The position numbers and the translations under genes are program-made. Positions 9,378 to 15,953 of a stretch of 35,730 nt of DNA are shown here, piece after piece (within the stretch, counting starts at the first letter, position 1; every line of letters begins with the position of its first letter). Where the stretch lies: positions 1 to 35,730 of the forward strand of contig JACKPH010000009.1 in NCBI GenBank assembly GCA_024233675.1. The letters are read 5' to 3'. Origin of the DNA: Thermotogae bacterium (GTDB lineage Bacteria; Thermotogota; Thermotogae; Petrotogales; Petrotogaceae). The notes under the pieces are model-generated. The model searched no databases, had not been told where the DNA came from, and saw nothing but the letters and a program-made list of their open reading frames with translations.

Positions 9378-9806
9378 ATGAAAAAAATTTTATTATGGGT
9401 TATTTTATTTGCAGCTGCTTTTTTTATAGTAATATTCGGCATGCTTAACTATTTAAGATATAATTACTATTCAAAAAATTTATACAGGGAAAGCAGCGTA
9501 GTATATATTTCAAAAAATTCAGGAATATGGTCAGAAAAAAATGAAAATATCAATTTTTCTGTTACCGGAGATTCAACACAGACTCTGAAAATATCGACAG
9601 GATATCTTACAGGAAAAACAACTGTTGATATAAAAGATATTAGTAATAACATAATTTTTGAAAAGAAATACGGAAACGGAATTTTTTCTGAAGAAGAAAT
9701 ATATTTTATATCGGGAAAATACAGTATGGAAATAAAATATTTCAGGGGTACATTCAGTCATCTCGTACTTTCTTTCGGTGAGGAAAAAGTTATAAAAGAA
9801 AAATAA
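9378..9806 (+). CDS. Small membrane-anchored protein of unknown function
   Basis: I do not recognise a family. The 142-residue protein has an N-terminal transmembrane segment (about residues 4-24) followed by an extracytoplasmic, beta-rich, hydrophilic region with alternating strands (TLKISTG, TTVDIKD, YSMEIKYF). It starts three bases after the stop of the propeller diguanylate cyclase. The only likely ribosome site (GGGTGA) is within the end of that gene, so it is almost certainly translated with it. This suggests an accessory or ligand-binding partner of the sensor, but that is inference from position alone. A terminator follows directly. Confidence 0.7.
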   Translation: MKKILLWVILFAAAFFIVIFGMLNYLRYNYYSKNLYRESSVVYISKNSGIWSEKNENINFSVTGDSTQTLKISTGYLTGKTTVDIKDISNNIIFEKKYGNGIFSEEEIYFISGKYSMEIKYFRGTFSHLVLSFGEEKVIKEK

Positions 9807-9808
9807 AA

Positions 9809-9840
9809 ACAACTCCGAAGCAAATTATCTTCGGAGTTGT
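9809..9840. terminator. Bidirectional terminator
   Basis: A 12-bp perfect stem (9809-9820 with 9829-9840) is followed by TTTTATT on the plus strand and by a T-rich stretch on the minus strand. It separates the convergent small membrane protein and oxidase-like genes. Confidence 0.85.
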
Positions 9841-9845
9841 TTTTA

Positions 9846-10265
9846 TTATAATACTTCAAAATTTTCAGATTTAAAATTACTGTAATATCTTCCGGAAAAA
9901 GCCGTAAATTTTATTACACAGTAATCAGGGTCGGAAACACCCAAAGGATAATATTTTTCGTCACCTTCAAGCCATATCATTTTTTTTGATTCTTCATCCT
10001 GAAGAATCTCAACTGTACCTTTAAGCATAACTCCGCGTATAAATCTTTTATCATAAAAATACAGAGAAGCTTTAGGATTTTCTGTAAATTGTTTTACTCT
10101 CATAGAAGAGGTATTTGTCGTAAAAAAAATAGTTTTAATACCTTCACGTTTTCGTGGCTTTAACATAGCTTTAGTGTTCGGAAAACCTTCACTGTCAACT
10201 GAACTTATAATTGAAACAGGAGATTTATCTATAATTCCTCCTACTGTTTTTACTGAATCTCTCAT
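9846..10265 (-). CDS. Pyridoxamine 5'-phosphate oxidase-like flavin-binding protein
   Basis: This 139-residue protein has the split-barrel fold of the PNPOx-like family (general stress protein 26 group). The segments VSIISSVDSEGFPNTKAML (residues ~17-35), TIFFTTNTSSMRVKQFTENP (~46-65) and ASLYFYD follow the usual order of flavin-contact strands. Members bind FMN, F420 or haem and many have no known substrate, so a true PNPOx role should not be assumed. The protein is much shorter than genuine PdxH. The start has AGAGGTGTG upstream and its own extended -10 promoter directly after the thrS terminator. Confidence 0.85.
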   Translation of the reverse strand: MRDSVKTVGGIIDKSPVSIISSVDSEGFPNTKAMLKPRKREGIKTIFFTTNTSSMRVKQFTENPKASLYFYDKRFIRGVMLKGTVEILQDEESKKMIWLEGDEKYYPLGVSDPDYCVIKFTAFSGRYYSNFKSENFEVL

Positions 10266-10295
10266 ATCACACCTCTTTTTTATACAGATGTATAT

Positions 10296-10304
10296 ATTAT
10301 AACA
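10296..10304 (-). promoter_or_regulatory. Extended -10 promoter of the PNPOx-like gene
   Basis: TGTTATAAT on the minus strand, 31 nt upstream of the start codon, sits immediately behind the thrS terminator. The gene is therefore probably transcribed independently of thrS. Confidence 0.6.
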
Positions 10305-10310
10305 TAAAAA

Positions 10311-10334
10311 TATGCACAGTATAAACTGTGCATA
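10311..10334 (-). terminator. Terminator of thrS
   Basis: A perfect 10-bp stem (10311-10320 with 10325-10334) with loop ATAA is followed on the minus strand by TTTTTATG. It begins 4 nt after the thrS stop codon. Confidence 0.85.
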
Positions 10335-10338
10335 AAAA

Positions 10339-12039
10339 TTATAAAATAATTTTTATAAAATCTTCTGTTTCATAGCTCTTACTTTCATTTTCACCGTATT
10401 TTCTGACTGAAATTTTATTTTCGGCTACTTCCTTATCTCCGATAATTACAATATATGGAATCTTTCTTATTATAGTATTTCTAAGTCTTTTGGAAAATGT
10501 TTCTTCTGATTTTGAAATTTCTGAACGTATATTTTTATTCCTTAAAATACTGTTTATTTTTTCGGAAAAATCTTTTTGTTTCTCTGATATAGGTAGAATA
10601 ACTACCTGAACCGGAGAAAGGTCAAAAGGGAAAACTCCGTTGCAGTTTTCAATAAAAATACCTATAAATCTTTCCAGAGAACCGAGCAAAGTTCTGTGTA
10701 GCATTATAGGAACTTTTTTTGTGCCGTCAGAATCAGTATATTCAAGAGAAAATCTTTCCGGAAGATTAAAATCAAGCTGCAGAGTACTGCACTGCCATTC
10801 TCTGCCGAGATTATCCTTTATTATAATATCAACAGAAGGACCGTAAAATTTTGCATCACCCGGAGAAACTCTGTAATCATATGAAAGTTCACCAAGAGCT
10901 TTTTCAAGTGTTGATGTTGCCTTAGACCAAATCTCTTCGCTTCCGAGATATTTTTCCTTTTTTTCCTCATTTCTTACTGAAACAGTGAATATAAAATCTT
11001 TAAATCCGAATTGCTTTAAAAGATCAACAGACATAATAATGATTTTTTTAATTTCGGATAAAAGCATTTCTTCCTTAATAAAAATATGTGCATCATCCTG
11101 AGTAAACTGACGTACTCTCATAAGACCGTGAAGTGTTCCGGAAAGTTCAAATCTGTGAACAAGACCGAGTTCAGCAAATTTTAAAGGAAAATCCCTGTAA
11201 GAACGTGCTTTTTCTTTGTAATAAAGAATAGACCCCGGACAGTTCATTGGTTTTACTGCAAACTCTTTATTCTCAACTGATGTTATGTACATGTTTTCTC
11301 TGTAAAGATCCCAGTGACCTGATGTTTTCCACAACTCAGAATCTAATAGAATAGGTGTGTTTATTTCTTTATAATCATTTTCATAATGAAATTTTCTCCA
11401 TTTATTAATTATTTCATTTCTAAGTATCCATCCGTTTTCATGCCAAAAAACAGCTCCCGGAGCTTCCGGGTGAAAAGAAAACAAATCAAGCTGTTTTCCT
11501 ATTAATCTGTGATCCCTTTTCTTTGCTTCTTCTAAAAAATCAAGATAATCTTTCATCATATTCTCTTCAGGAAAAGAAACGGCATATATTCTTGTCATCA
11601 TTTTATTATTACTGTTACCTTTCCAGTAAGCGCCGGCTATACTTAGAATTTTTATTGATTTTATTTCTGAAATATTTTCAAGATGAGGTCCGCGGCATAA
11701 ATCACAAAAATCACCTATTTTATAATAAGAGATTTCTCCGTTTAAATCTTTTATTAATTCATTTTTAAAAGGCTGTCCGGAAAACATATTAAGTGCTGAT
11801 TCACGGGATATAACATATTTTTCCGGAATTAATTTCATTTTTATAATTCTTTTGGCTTCTTTTTCTATTCTTTCTATATCACTTTCCTGAATCTGAATAT
11901 TATCAAAATCATAATAAAAACCATTCTCTATAGCAGGACCTATTCCGAATTTTACATCAGGAAAAAGATTCTTTACCGCATAAGCGAGAACATGTGCCGA
12001 AGTATGCCAAAAAATATTTTTATTTTCAAAATCTACCAT
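10339..12039 (-). CDS. thrS: Threonyl-tRNA synthetase lacking the N-terminal TGS domain
   Basis: This 566-residue class II synthetase charges tRNA-Thr. It begins directly in the editing (N2) domain: HTSAHVLAYAV near residue 12 and CDLCRGPHLENI near residue 112 supply the HxxxH and Cys/His editing residues. The catalytic core has the zinc ligands in MNCPGS, DDAHIF and IMLHRTLLGS, motif 2 around RFELSGTLHGLMRVRQFTQ and motif 3 around LGSLERFIGI. A C-terminal anticodon-binding domain follows. Most bacterial ThrRS are about 640 residues with a TGS domain of ~60 residues first; here no in-frame sequence upstream could encode it. The start has AAGGATG about nine bases upstream. Expression appears controlled by an upstream threonine-rich leader and terminator (12141-12318). 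Confidence 0.96.
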   Translation of the reverse strand: MVDFENKNIFWHTSAHVLAYAVKNLFPDVKFGIGPAIENGFYYDFDNIQIQESDIERIEKEAKRIIKMKLIPEKYVISRESALNMFSGQPFKNELIKDLNGEISYYKIGDFCDLCRGPHLENISEIKSIKILSIAGAYWKGNSNNKMMTRIYAVSFPEENMMKDYLDFLEEAKKRDHRLIGKQLDLFSFHPEAPGAVFWHENGWILRNEIINKWRKFHYENDYKEINTPILLDSELWKTSGHWDLYRENMYITSVENKEFAVKPMNCPGSILYYKEKARSYRDFPLKFAELGLVHRFELSGTLHGLMRVRQFTQDDAHIFIKEEMLLSEIKKIIIMSVDLLKQFGFKDFIFTVSVRNEEKKEKYLGSEEIWSKATSTLEKALGELSYDYRVSPGDAKFYGPSVDIIIKDNLGREWQCSTLQLDFNLPERFSLEYTDSDGTKKVPIMLHRTLLGSLERFIGIFIENCNGVFPFDLSPVQVVILPISEKQKDFSEKINSILRNKNIRSEISKSEETFSKRLRNTIIRKIPYIVIIGDKEVAENKISVRKYGENESKSYETEDFIKIIL

Positions 12040-12061
12040 AAAACCACATCCTTTTATATTT

Positions 12062-12115
12062 TTATTTTTTCATAAAATATAAAAAGTAGGTTACCAAGCA
12101 GTTTAAATACTGCAT
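12062..12115 (-). CDS. Putative 17-codon mini-ORF between the leader terminator and thrS
   Basis: On the minus strand an AAGGAGATG site precedes an ATG by about five bases, opening a 17-codon frame (MQYLNCLVTYFLYFMKK) that stops 22 nt before thrS. The ribosome site is as good as that of any full gene here. The start codon lies at the foot of a small hairpin (GCAGT/ACTGC, 12098-12113). The peptide is hydrophobic and resembles nothing I know. It might tune translation of thrS by coupling, or be a relic. The evidence is the strong ribosome site and position only, so confidence in a translated product is moderate to low. Confidence 0.4.
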   Translation of the reverse strand: MQYLNCLVTYFLYFMKK

Positions 12116-12140
12116 AAAATCATCTCCTTAATAAACAAAA

Positions 12141-12163
12141 AGGTGCCGAATTAATCGGCACCT
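12141..12163 (-). terminator. Attenuator terminator in the thrS leader
   Basis: A perfect 9-bp GC-rich stem (12141-12149 with 12155-12163), loop of five, is followed on the minus strand by TTTTGTTTAT. It lies between the leader peptide and thrS, so it would stop transcription before thrS when the leader is translated freely. Confidence 0.85.
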
Positions 12164-12182
12164 AATCATAAGTTTTGGTATG

Positions 12183-12257
12183 TCAAAACTTACAGCATAG
12201 TTGCCTCTGCTGTGTGGTGGTGGTAGTATTTAATTTTTTTATTATAAATATAAACAT
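12183..12257 (-). CDS. Threonine-rich leader peptide of thrS
   Basis: A 24-codon frame opens at ATG 12257 with an ideal CGGAGGTG site and contains five consecutive threonine codons (ACT ACC ACC ACC ACA, 12213-12227) after ten lead-in residues. It stops at TGA 12183, within an AAGTTTTG/CAAAACTT hairpin (12169-12190), and is followed by the terminator at 12141-12163. This is the layout of ribosome-mediated attenuation: scarce charged tRNA-Thr would stall the ribosome at the Thr run and change folding downstream, so transcription continues into thrS. A GGCA just after the Thr run could pair with the TGCC of the terminator's first arm as an antiterminator, but I have not folded it. Regulation is inferred; the Thr run and terminator are seen. 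Confidence 0.85.
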   Translation of the reverse strand: MFIFIIKKLNTTTTTQQRQLCCKF

Positions 12258-12290
12258 AAACTACACCTCCGTTTTGACTATATTAGGTTA

Positions 12291-12318
12291 ATTATATCAA
12301 AAAAAAATAAAAAGTCAA
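12291..12318 (-). promoter_or_regulatory. Promoter of the thrS leader
   Basis: TTGACT (12313-12318), a 16-nt T-rich spacer ending TGA, then a perfect TATAAT (12291-12296) on the minus strand. It is close to consensus and extended. Transcription would start about 30 nt before the leader peptide ATG. Confidence 0.8.
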
Positions 12319-12327
12319 ATTTTATAT

Positions 12328-13848
12328 TTATTTGAGAATATATTCTTTTATATCTGTTATTTCTATTCCGTAAAGATCTCTGAGTTCCTTTACAGTTGTG
12401 GAAAGAGAAATATTTTCAGTTATTCCGAAATTTTTAAGAAATTCTTCAAAATTATTTACCTGATCTTTTATATCGTATAAAGTAGAATTACCTTTTATAT
12501 TAACGGAAGAAAGATCTTTATGTTCTTCTTCCGGGATATCTTCTGAATATTCCGAAACTTTATAATTATCAAGAATTAAAGGAATAATACCTTTTTCAGA
12601 AGATAAAACAAAATCTTTAAGTAGAATATTATCAGAATCAGATATATTTAAATTTTCTGAATTAATATTGTAATAGCTGAAATATTCACTTAGAGGCATA
12701 TTATAAAATTTTGTAAATTCTCTTATTTTTTCTGTTGATATAATCTCATAGTCTTCATCCATTCCCATTTTTAATTGTATATCTTTTAATTTTGTTTCTG
12801 ATTCTATATTTCCGGAAATTCCAAAAGCCTTATAGAGTATATTTTTTTCTATATCAAAGTTATCAATTATTTCCTGTATAGTTACAGAACCTCTTATATC
12901 TTCTGTTGTATTAAAAACTCTTATCCGTTCTGTTATGAATGATCCGTTTATATATGTGAAAATTATAGTTCCGATAAATATAACAAGTAATATTACAGGT
13001 AATATAAAAGAATTTAATTTCTTTTTGTTATTTATTATAAAAGTCATTTTTAATGTATTTTCTTTTTTATCATTTACAGGACAGCTTTCTGTACATTCCA
13101 TACATCTTATGCATGAAGTATCTTTAATATAATTTTTATCGGAAATCTGAATTCCCGAAGGACATGATTTGTTACATAAATTACAATTTACACATGATTT
13201 TTCATCTCTTTTTATATTGAAAAAACTTATTTTATTAAATAATCCATTAACTGCTCCCAAAGGACATGCATATCTGCAAAAAGGTCTTTCTATAAAAAGG
13301 GAAAGAAATAATGTAATTGCCACGGAAATATAGCCGCTTAATGCTATTTCGTCAGTCCATATATTAAAGAGATTGTAATAAGGGTCTATATTCTGAAAAA
13401 CAAGAGTTGAGGATCGTGCTGTCTGAAATATAACCCATGCAAGTACAAAATACTTAAAATATCTTAATAGCCTGTCTATCTTTTTAGGTACTCTATTGTA
13501 TTTTTGTTTAAATATTTTCTTCCCGATTTTTCCAAACCATTCCTGAACTGACCCGAGCGGGCATATCCATCCGCAAAAAAATGCTCCTCCTATTATTAAT
13601 GTAATAAGAAGTGCTATAAGCATTATGAAATCTGATTGATGTAATTTTTGTACATAATTCCCCGTGGTAAAAAAAGTATAAAGATTAACCACACCGCCAA
13701 AAGGACATACAGCATGTAAACTTGCAATTCCGGGTAATTCAGCAATTTGTTTTTCCGAAAGATAATGACCTACCGATAAATAAAGAATAAGTACTACAAA
13801 AAAAATCTGTACAATAAAACGGAATTTTGAAATTTTTTTTCTTTTCAT
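12328..13848 (-). CDS. NapH-like membrane 4Fe-4S ferredoxin protein with extra C-terminal repeats
   Basis: This 506-residue polytopic membrane protein belongs to the NapH/NosR-like 4Fe-4S group, usually an electron conduit between quinol or ferredoxin and an extracytoplasmic reductase. Five or six transmembrane segments are visible, with the membrane cysteine motifs CGWICPLGS (near residue 94) and CRYACPLGA (near 192). Two soluble clusters, CVNCNLCNKSCP and CIRCMECTESCP, lie around residues 217-260. After a further transmembrane segment (~280-300) comes an unusual tail of about 200 residues. It holds two copies of a ~45-residue helical unit (starting near GSVTIQEI and GNSTLYDI, each with FGIxxNI in the middle). 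No partner reductase is adjacent, so its electron donor and acceptor are unknown. Confidence 0.8.
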   Translation of the reverse strand: MKRKKISKFRFIVQIFFVVLILYLSVGHYLSEKQIAELPGIASLHAVCPFGGVVNLYTFFTTGNYVQKLHQSDFIMLIALLITLIIGGAFFCGWICPLGSVQEWFGKIGKKIFKQKYNRVPKKIDRLLRYFKYFVLAWVIFQTARSSTLVFQNIDPYYNLFNIWTDEIALSGYISVAITLFLSLFIERPFCRYACPLGAVNGLFNKISFFNIKRDEKSCVNCNLCNKSCPSGIQISDKNYIKDTSCIRCMECTESCPVNDKKENTLKMTFIINNKKKLNSFILPVILLVIFIGTIIFTYINGSFITERIRVFNTTEDIRGSVTIQEIIDNFDIEKNILYKAFGISGNIESETKLKDIQLKMGMDEDYEIISTEKIREFTKFYNMPLSEYFSYYNINSENLNISDSDNILLKDFVLSSEKGIIPLILDNYKVSEYSEDIPEEEHKDLSSVNIKGNSTLYDIKDQVNNFEEFLKNFGITENISLSTTVKELRDLYGIEITDIKEYILK

Positions 13849-13876
13849 ATTATTTCCCCCCTGATAAATTGAATTT

Positions 13877-13885
13877 ATTATATCA
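13877..13885 (-). promoter_or_regulatory. Extended -10 promoter of the NapH-like gene
   Basis: TGATATAAT on the minus strand, 29 nt before the start codon. It lies within an imperfect inverted repeat (CTGATA...TATCAG, 13861-13886) that could be an operator or chance. Confidence 0.55.
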
Positions 13886-13927
13886 GAAAAAAACCGGGAA
13901 AAAATCTTTTAAATGTGTGAAAATGTG

Positions 13928-13936
13928 TGATAAAAT
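13928..13936 (+). promoter_or_regulatory. Extended -10 promoter of the YbjQ-family gene
   Basis: TGATAAAAT lies 37 nt before the start codon, just after a short direct repeat TGTGTGAAAATGTGTGA. Confidence 0.5.
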
Positions 13937-13972
13937 AATTAAGTAAAGAATTTTTATAAAGGAGAAAGTAAA

Positions 13973-14302
13973 ATGATAATAACTACTACACCAAATATAG
14001 AAGGAAAAGAAATAATAGAATACAAAGGTATTGTATTCGGTGAAATAATAACAGGAGTTAATTTTATAAAAGATTTTGCCGCAGGACTTACTAATTTTTT
14101 CGGAGGAAGATCAGGTTCTTACGAAGGTGAACTGATAAATGCACGTGAAGATGCTTTTGCCGAACTTGAGGAAAGGGCAAGAAGACTCGGTGCAAATGCT
14201 GTTGTCGGAGTTGATGTTGATTATGAAGTTTTAGGTCAGGGAAATATGCTAATGGTAACAGCTTCCGGAACAGCTGTAATTTATTCAGAAAAACAATCTT
14301 GA
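13973..14302 (+). CDS. YbjQ/UPF0145 family protein
   Basis: This is a 109-residue member of the YbjQ (UPF0145) family, a small pentamer-forming fold once called a heavy-metal-binding domain, with no firmly assigned role. The sequence is typical from end to end: MIITTTPNIEGKEIIEYKGI, then VNFIKDFAAGLTNFFGGRSG, then AREDAFAELEERARRLGANA and VVGVDVDYEVLGQG. It has an AAAGGAGAAAG ribosome site. The tRNA-Gly promoter overlaps its stop codon, so the two genes are packed but probably transcribed separately. Confidence 0.9.
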   Translation: MIITTTPNIEGKEIIEYKGIVFGEIITGVNFIKDFAAGLTNFFGGRSGSYEGELINAREDAFAELEERARRLGANAVVGVDVDYEVLGQGNMLMVTASGTAVIYSEKQS

Positions 14303-14327
14303 TAAAACAGAAAATATGTAGTAAAAT
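14299..14327 (+). promoter_or_regulatory. Promoter of tRNA-Gly
   Basis: TTGATA (14299-14304), exactly 17 nt, then TAAAAT (14322-14327). The predicted start falls a few bases before the mature tRNA 5' end. The -35 overlaps the YbjQ-family stop codon. Confidence 0.65.
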
Positions 14328-14338
14328 AATATAAGTAT

Positions 14339-14413
14339 GCGGATGTAGCTCAGTGGTAGAGCACCTGCTTCCCAAGCAGGGTGTCGCGGGTCCGACTCCC
14401 GTCATCCGCTCCA
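14339..14413 (+). tRNA. tRNA-Gly(CCC) with encoded CCA and C at position 55
   Basis: A complete cloverleaf is seen: 7-bp acceptor stem GCGGATG/CATCCGC, D arm GCTC/GAGC with G18-G19, anticodon arm CCTGC-TTCCCAA-GCAGG (anticodon CCC), a five-base variable loop, and a T arm with stem GCGGG/CCCGT. U73 and an encoded CCA end the gene, as expected for bacterial glycine tRNA. The T loop reads TCCGACT where bacteria almost always have TTCGA, so the universal U55 (pseudouridine) is C at 14392. The rest of the molecule looks fully functional. The oddity could be real, a degenerate copy, or an assembly or base-calling error. Confidence 0.95.
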
Positions 14414-14440
14414 AAAAGCTCTCTTTTAAGAGAGCTTTTT
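14413..14440. terminator. Bidirectional terminator after tRNA-Gly and the MATE gene
   Basis: An 11-bp stem (14413-14423 with 14430-14440) is followed by T-rich sequence on the plus strand and by a T-run on the minus strand. It starts at the last base of the tRNA CCA and contains the stop codon of the MATE gene. Confidence 0.8.
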
Positions 14441-15826
14441 TGTTATACTTATATTTTCTTTTTTATTTCTTAATTTTTTAAATTCATAAGAAATAAGAAT
14501 TACTGTAAGAAAAAAAGATAAAGTATCAGTTATCGGTGCTGCCCACAAAAGACCTTCAACGCCTGAAAAAGAAGCTAAAATTATAAGTCCCGGAACAAAA
14601 AATATAACATCACGGGCAAGAGAAAGTATTGTTGAAGATAAAGGTTTACCTATAGACTGTAAAAATACACTGCTTGCTTTTTGAATACAGCATAATACAA
14701 TTCCTAATAAAAATATACGAAAACACTTTACTGCATAATTATTGTACAAATCACTTTCGCTTCCGAAAAGACTTATTATACTCTGAGGGAAAAATTCAAA
14801 TATAATCATTGAAATAATTCCTATTATTATATTTGAAATAATAATCAGCTTATAAGTTTCAAAAACTCTTTTGTAATTTCCCAATCCAAAATTATAACCA
14901 ACTATAGGCTGTCCCCCTACTGCTATACCTACAGAAAAAGAAATAACTATAGCAAATACTTTCATTACTATTCCTATTGCCGAAAGAGGTATATCAGGGC
15001 CGTAAACAGAATACGGACCGTATTTTACTATAAGATTATTTGATACAGCTATTACTATAACTATTGCAATCTGTATTATAAAACTCGATATACCGAGAAG
15101 CATAATTTTTTTAATAACTTTAAAATTATTTTTAATATCTTTTATTTCAAATTTAACTGATTTAATTTTTTTAAGATAATAAAAAGAAATTATAAAACTT
15201 ACTAACTGACCTATAACAGTTGCGATAGCAGCCCCTTTAACGCCTAAATCAAAAACAAAAATTGCTACCGGATCTAAAATCAGATTTATAAGTGCACCTG
15301 TAACTGTTGCAATCATAGAATATTTAGGTGATCCGTCAGCACGGATTATACCGTTGAAAGAAGATGTGAACATATAAAAAGGTATTCCGATAAGAATTAT
15401 TCCCATATAGTCACTTGCGTATTTAAAACATGAATCGGTAACTCCGAAAAGTTTAAGAATATCATTTTTAAAAAGAAATCCGATAAAAGTAATAAAAATA
15501 ATAAAAAATACAGATAATAATAAATTATTTGCAATGCTTTTTTTTGCCGTTTCATAATCTTTTTTTCCTAAAGATATACTAAAAAGAGAAGCACTACCGT
15601 CACAAATTAAAAGAGATATAGCAAGTGCAATAACCGTAAAAGGATAAACTACAGTTGTTGCGGCATTTCCTATATATCCCACACCCTGCCCTATAAATAC
15701 CTGATCAACGATATTATATAAAGCACTTACAAGCATTGAAATAATAGTAGGCACAGAAAATTTTAAAAGTAATTTTTTCACCGGTAAAGTTTCAAAGTAT
15801 AAATTTGTAAAACCTTTATCTGCCAT
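14426..15826 (-). CDS. MATE family multidrug/toxin exporter (MepA-like)
   Basis: This 466-residue inner-membrane antiporter has about 12 transmembrane segments in two similar halves, as usual for MATE proteins that export drugs, dyes or metabolites against Na+ or H+. The opening LPVKKLLLKFSVPTIISMLV, followed by ALYNIVDQVFIGQGVGYIG, is the MepA-type signature, and GQPIVGYNFGLGNYKRVFET in the second half is a family hallmark. Length and topology are normal. The start has CGGAGG six bases upstream. The transcript leader contains a strong intrinsic terminator (15877-15903) immediately after the promoter, so expression is probably attenuated and inducible. The substrate cannot be told from sequence. 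Confidence 0.9.
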   Translation of the reverse strand: MADKGFTNLYFETLPVKKLLLKFSVPTIISMLVSALYNIVDQVFIGQGVGYIGNAATTVVYPFTVIALAISLLICDGSASLFSISLGKKDYETAKKSIANNLLLSVFFIIFITFIGFLFKNDILKLFGVTDSCFKYASDYMGIILIGIPFYMFTSSFNGIIRADGSPKYSMIATVTGALINLILDPVAIFVFDLGVKGAAIATVIGQLVSFIISFYYLKKIKSVKFEIKDIKNNFKVIKKIMLLGISSFIIQIAIVIVIAVSNNLIVKYGPYSVYGPDIPLSAIGIVMKVFAIVISFSVGIAVGGQPIVGYNFGLGNYKRVFETYKLIIISNIIIGIISMIIFEFFPQSIISLFGSESDLYNNYAVKCFRIFLLGIVLCCIQKASSVFLQSIGKPLSSTILSLARDVIFFVPGLIILASFSGVEGLLWAAPITDTLSFFLTVILISYEFKKLRNKKENISITKKLS

Positions 15827-15876
15827 AAATTCCTCCGAGACACGCGTATAACTATACGTCTGATTTTAAAAAAAAA

Positions 15877-15903
15877 AGCGTAAGTCCGGTCTGGACTTAC
15901 GCT
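15877..15903 (-). terminator. Leader terminator (attenuator) upstream of the MATE gene
   Basis: An 11-bp perfect GC-rich stem (15877-15887 with 15893-15903) with a 5-nt loop is followed by ten Ts on the minus strand. It lies between the promoter and the gene, so it should cut most transcripts short at about 50 nt. Confidence 0.8.
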
Positions 15904-15922
15904 AATGCAACACGACACTCAC
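15902..15922 (-). CDS. Possible leaderless mini-ORF before the MATE attenuator
   Basis: The frame GTG AGT GTC GTG TTG CAT TAG begins within a few bases of the predicted transcription start, and its stop codon overlaps the first arm of the terminator hairpin. A ribosome slowed here would cover that arm and allow read-through. There is no ribosome site, so it would need leaderless initiation. The estimated start of transcription (15917-15922) only just allows it. This is a hypothesis drawn from the arrangement. Confidence 0.25.
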   Translation of the reverse strand: MSVVLH

Positions 15923-15924
15923 AA

Positions 15925-15953
15925 ATGATAATATTTTTTTGAAAAAAAGTCAA
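15925..15953 (-). promoter_or_regulatory. Promoter of the MATE leader
   Basis: TTGACT (15948-15953), 17 nt, TATCAT (15925-15930) on the minus strand. An overlapping TATTAT (15928-15933) has a poorer 14-nt spacer. The rest of the 15954-16137 gap shows a 9-bp inverted repeat (16076-16084 with 16109-16117) just before the nfnA ribosome site and no other feature. Confidence 0.6.

Noticed and set aside
12040..12327. T-box riboswitch before thrS
   Set aside because: No T-box sequence, specifier loop or long stem I structure is visible; the Thr-codon ORF with terminator explains the region.
14091..14414. 107-codon open frame on the minus strand across ybjQ and the tRNA
   Set aside because: It runs through the tRNA-Gly and antisense to a well-supported YbjQ protein; the low-complexity translation matches no family.
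15827..15953. Guanidine-IV (mepA-type) or another riboswitch before the MATE gene
   Set aside because: Such RNAs occur before MepA-like genes, but only 15-20 nt precede the terminator here and I see no aptamer-like structure. A covariance-model search would settle it.
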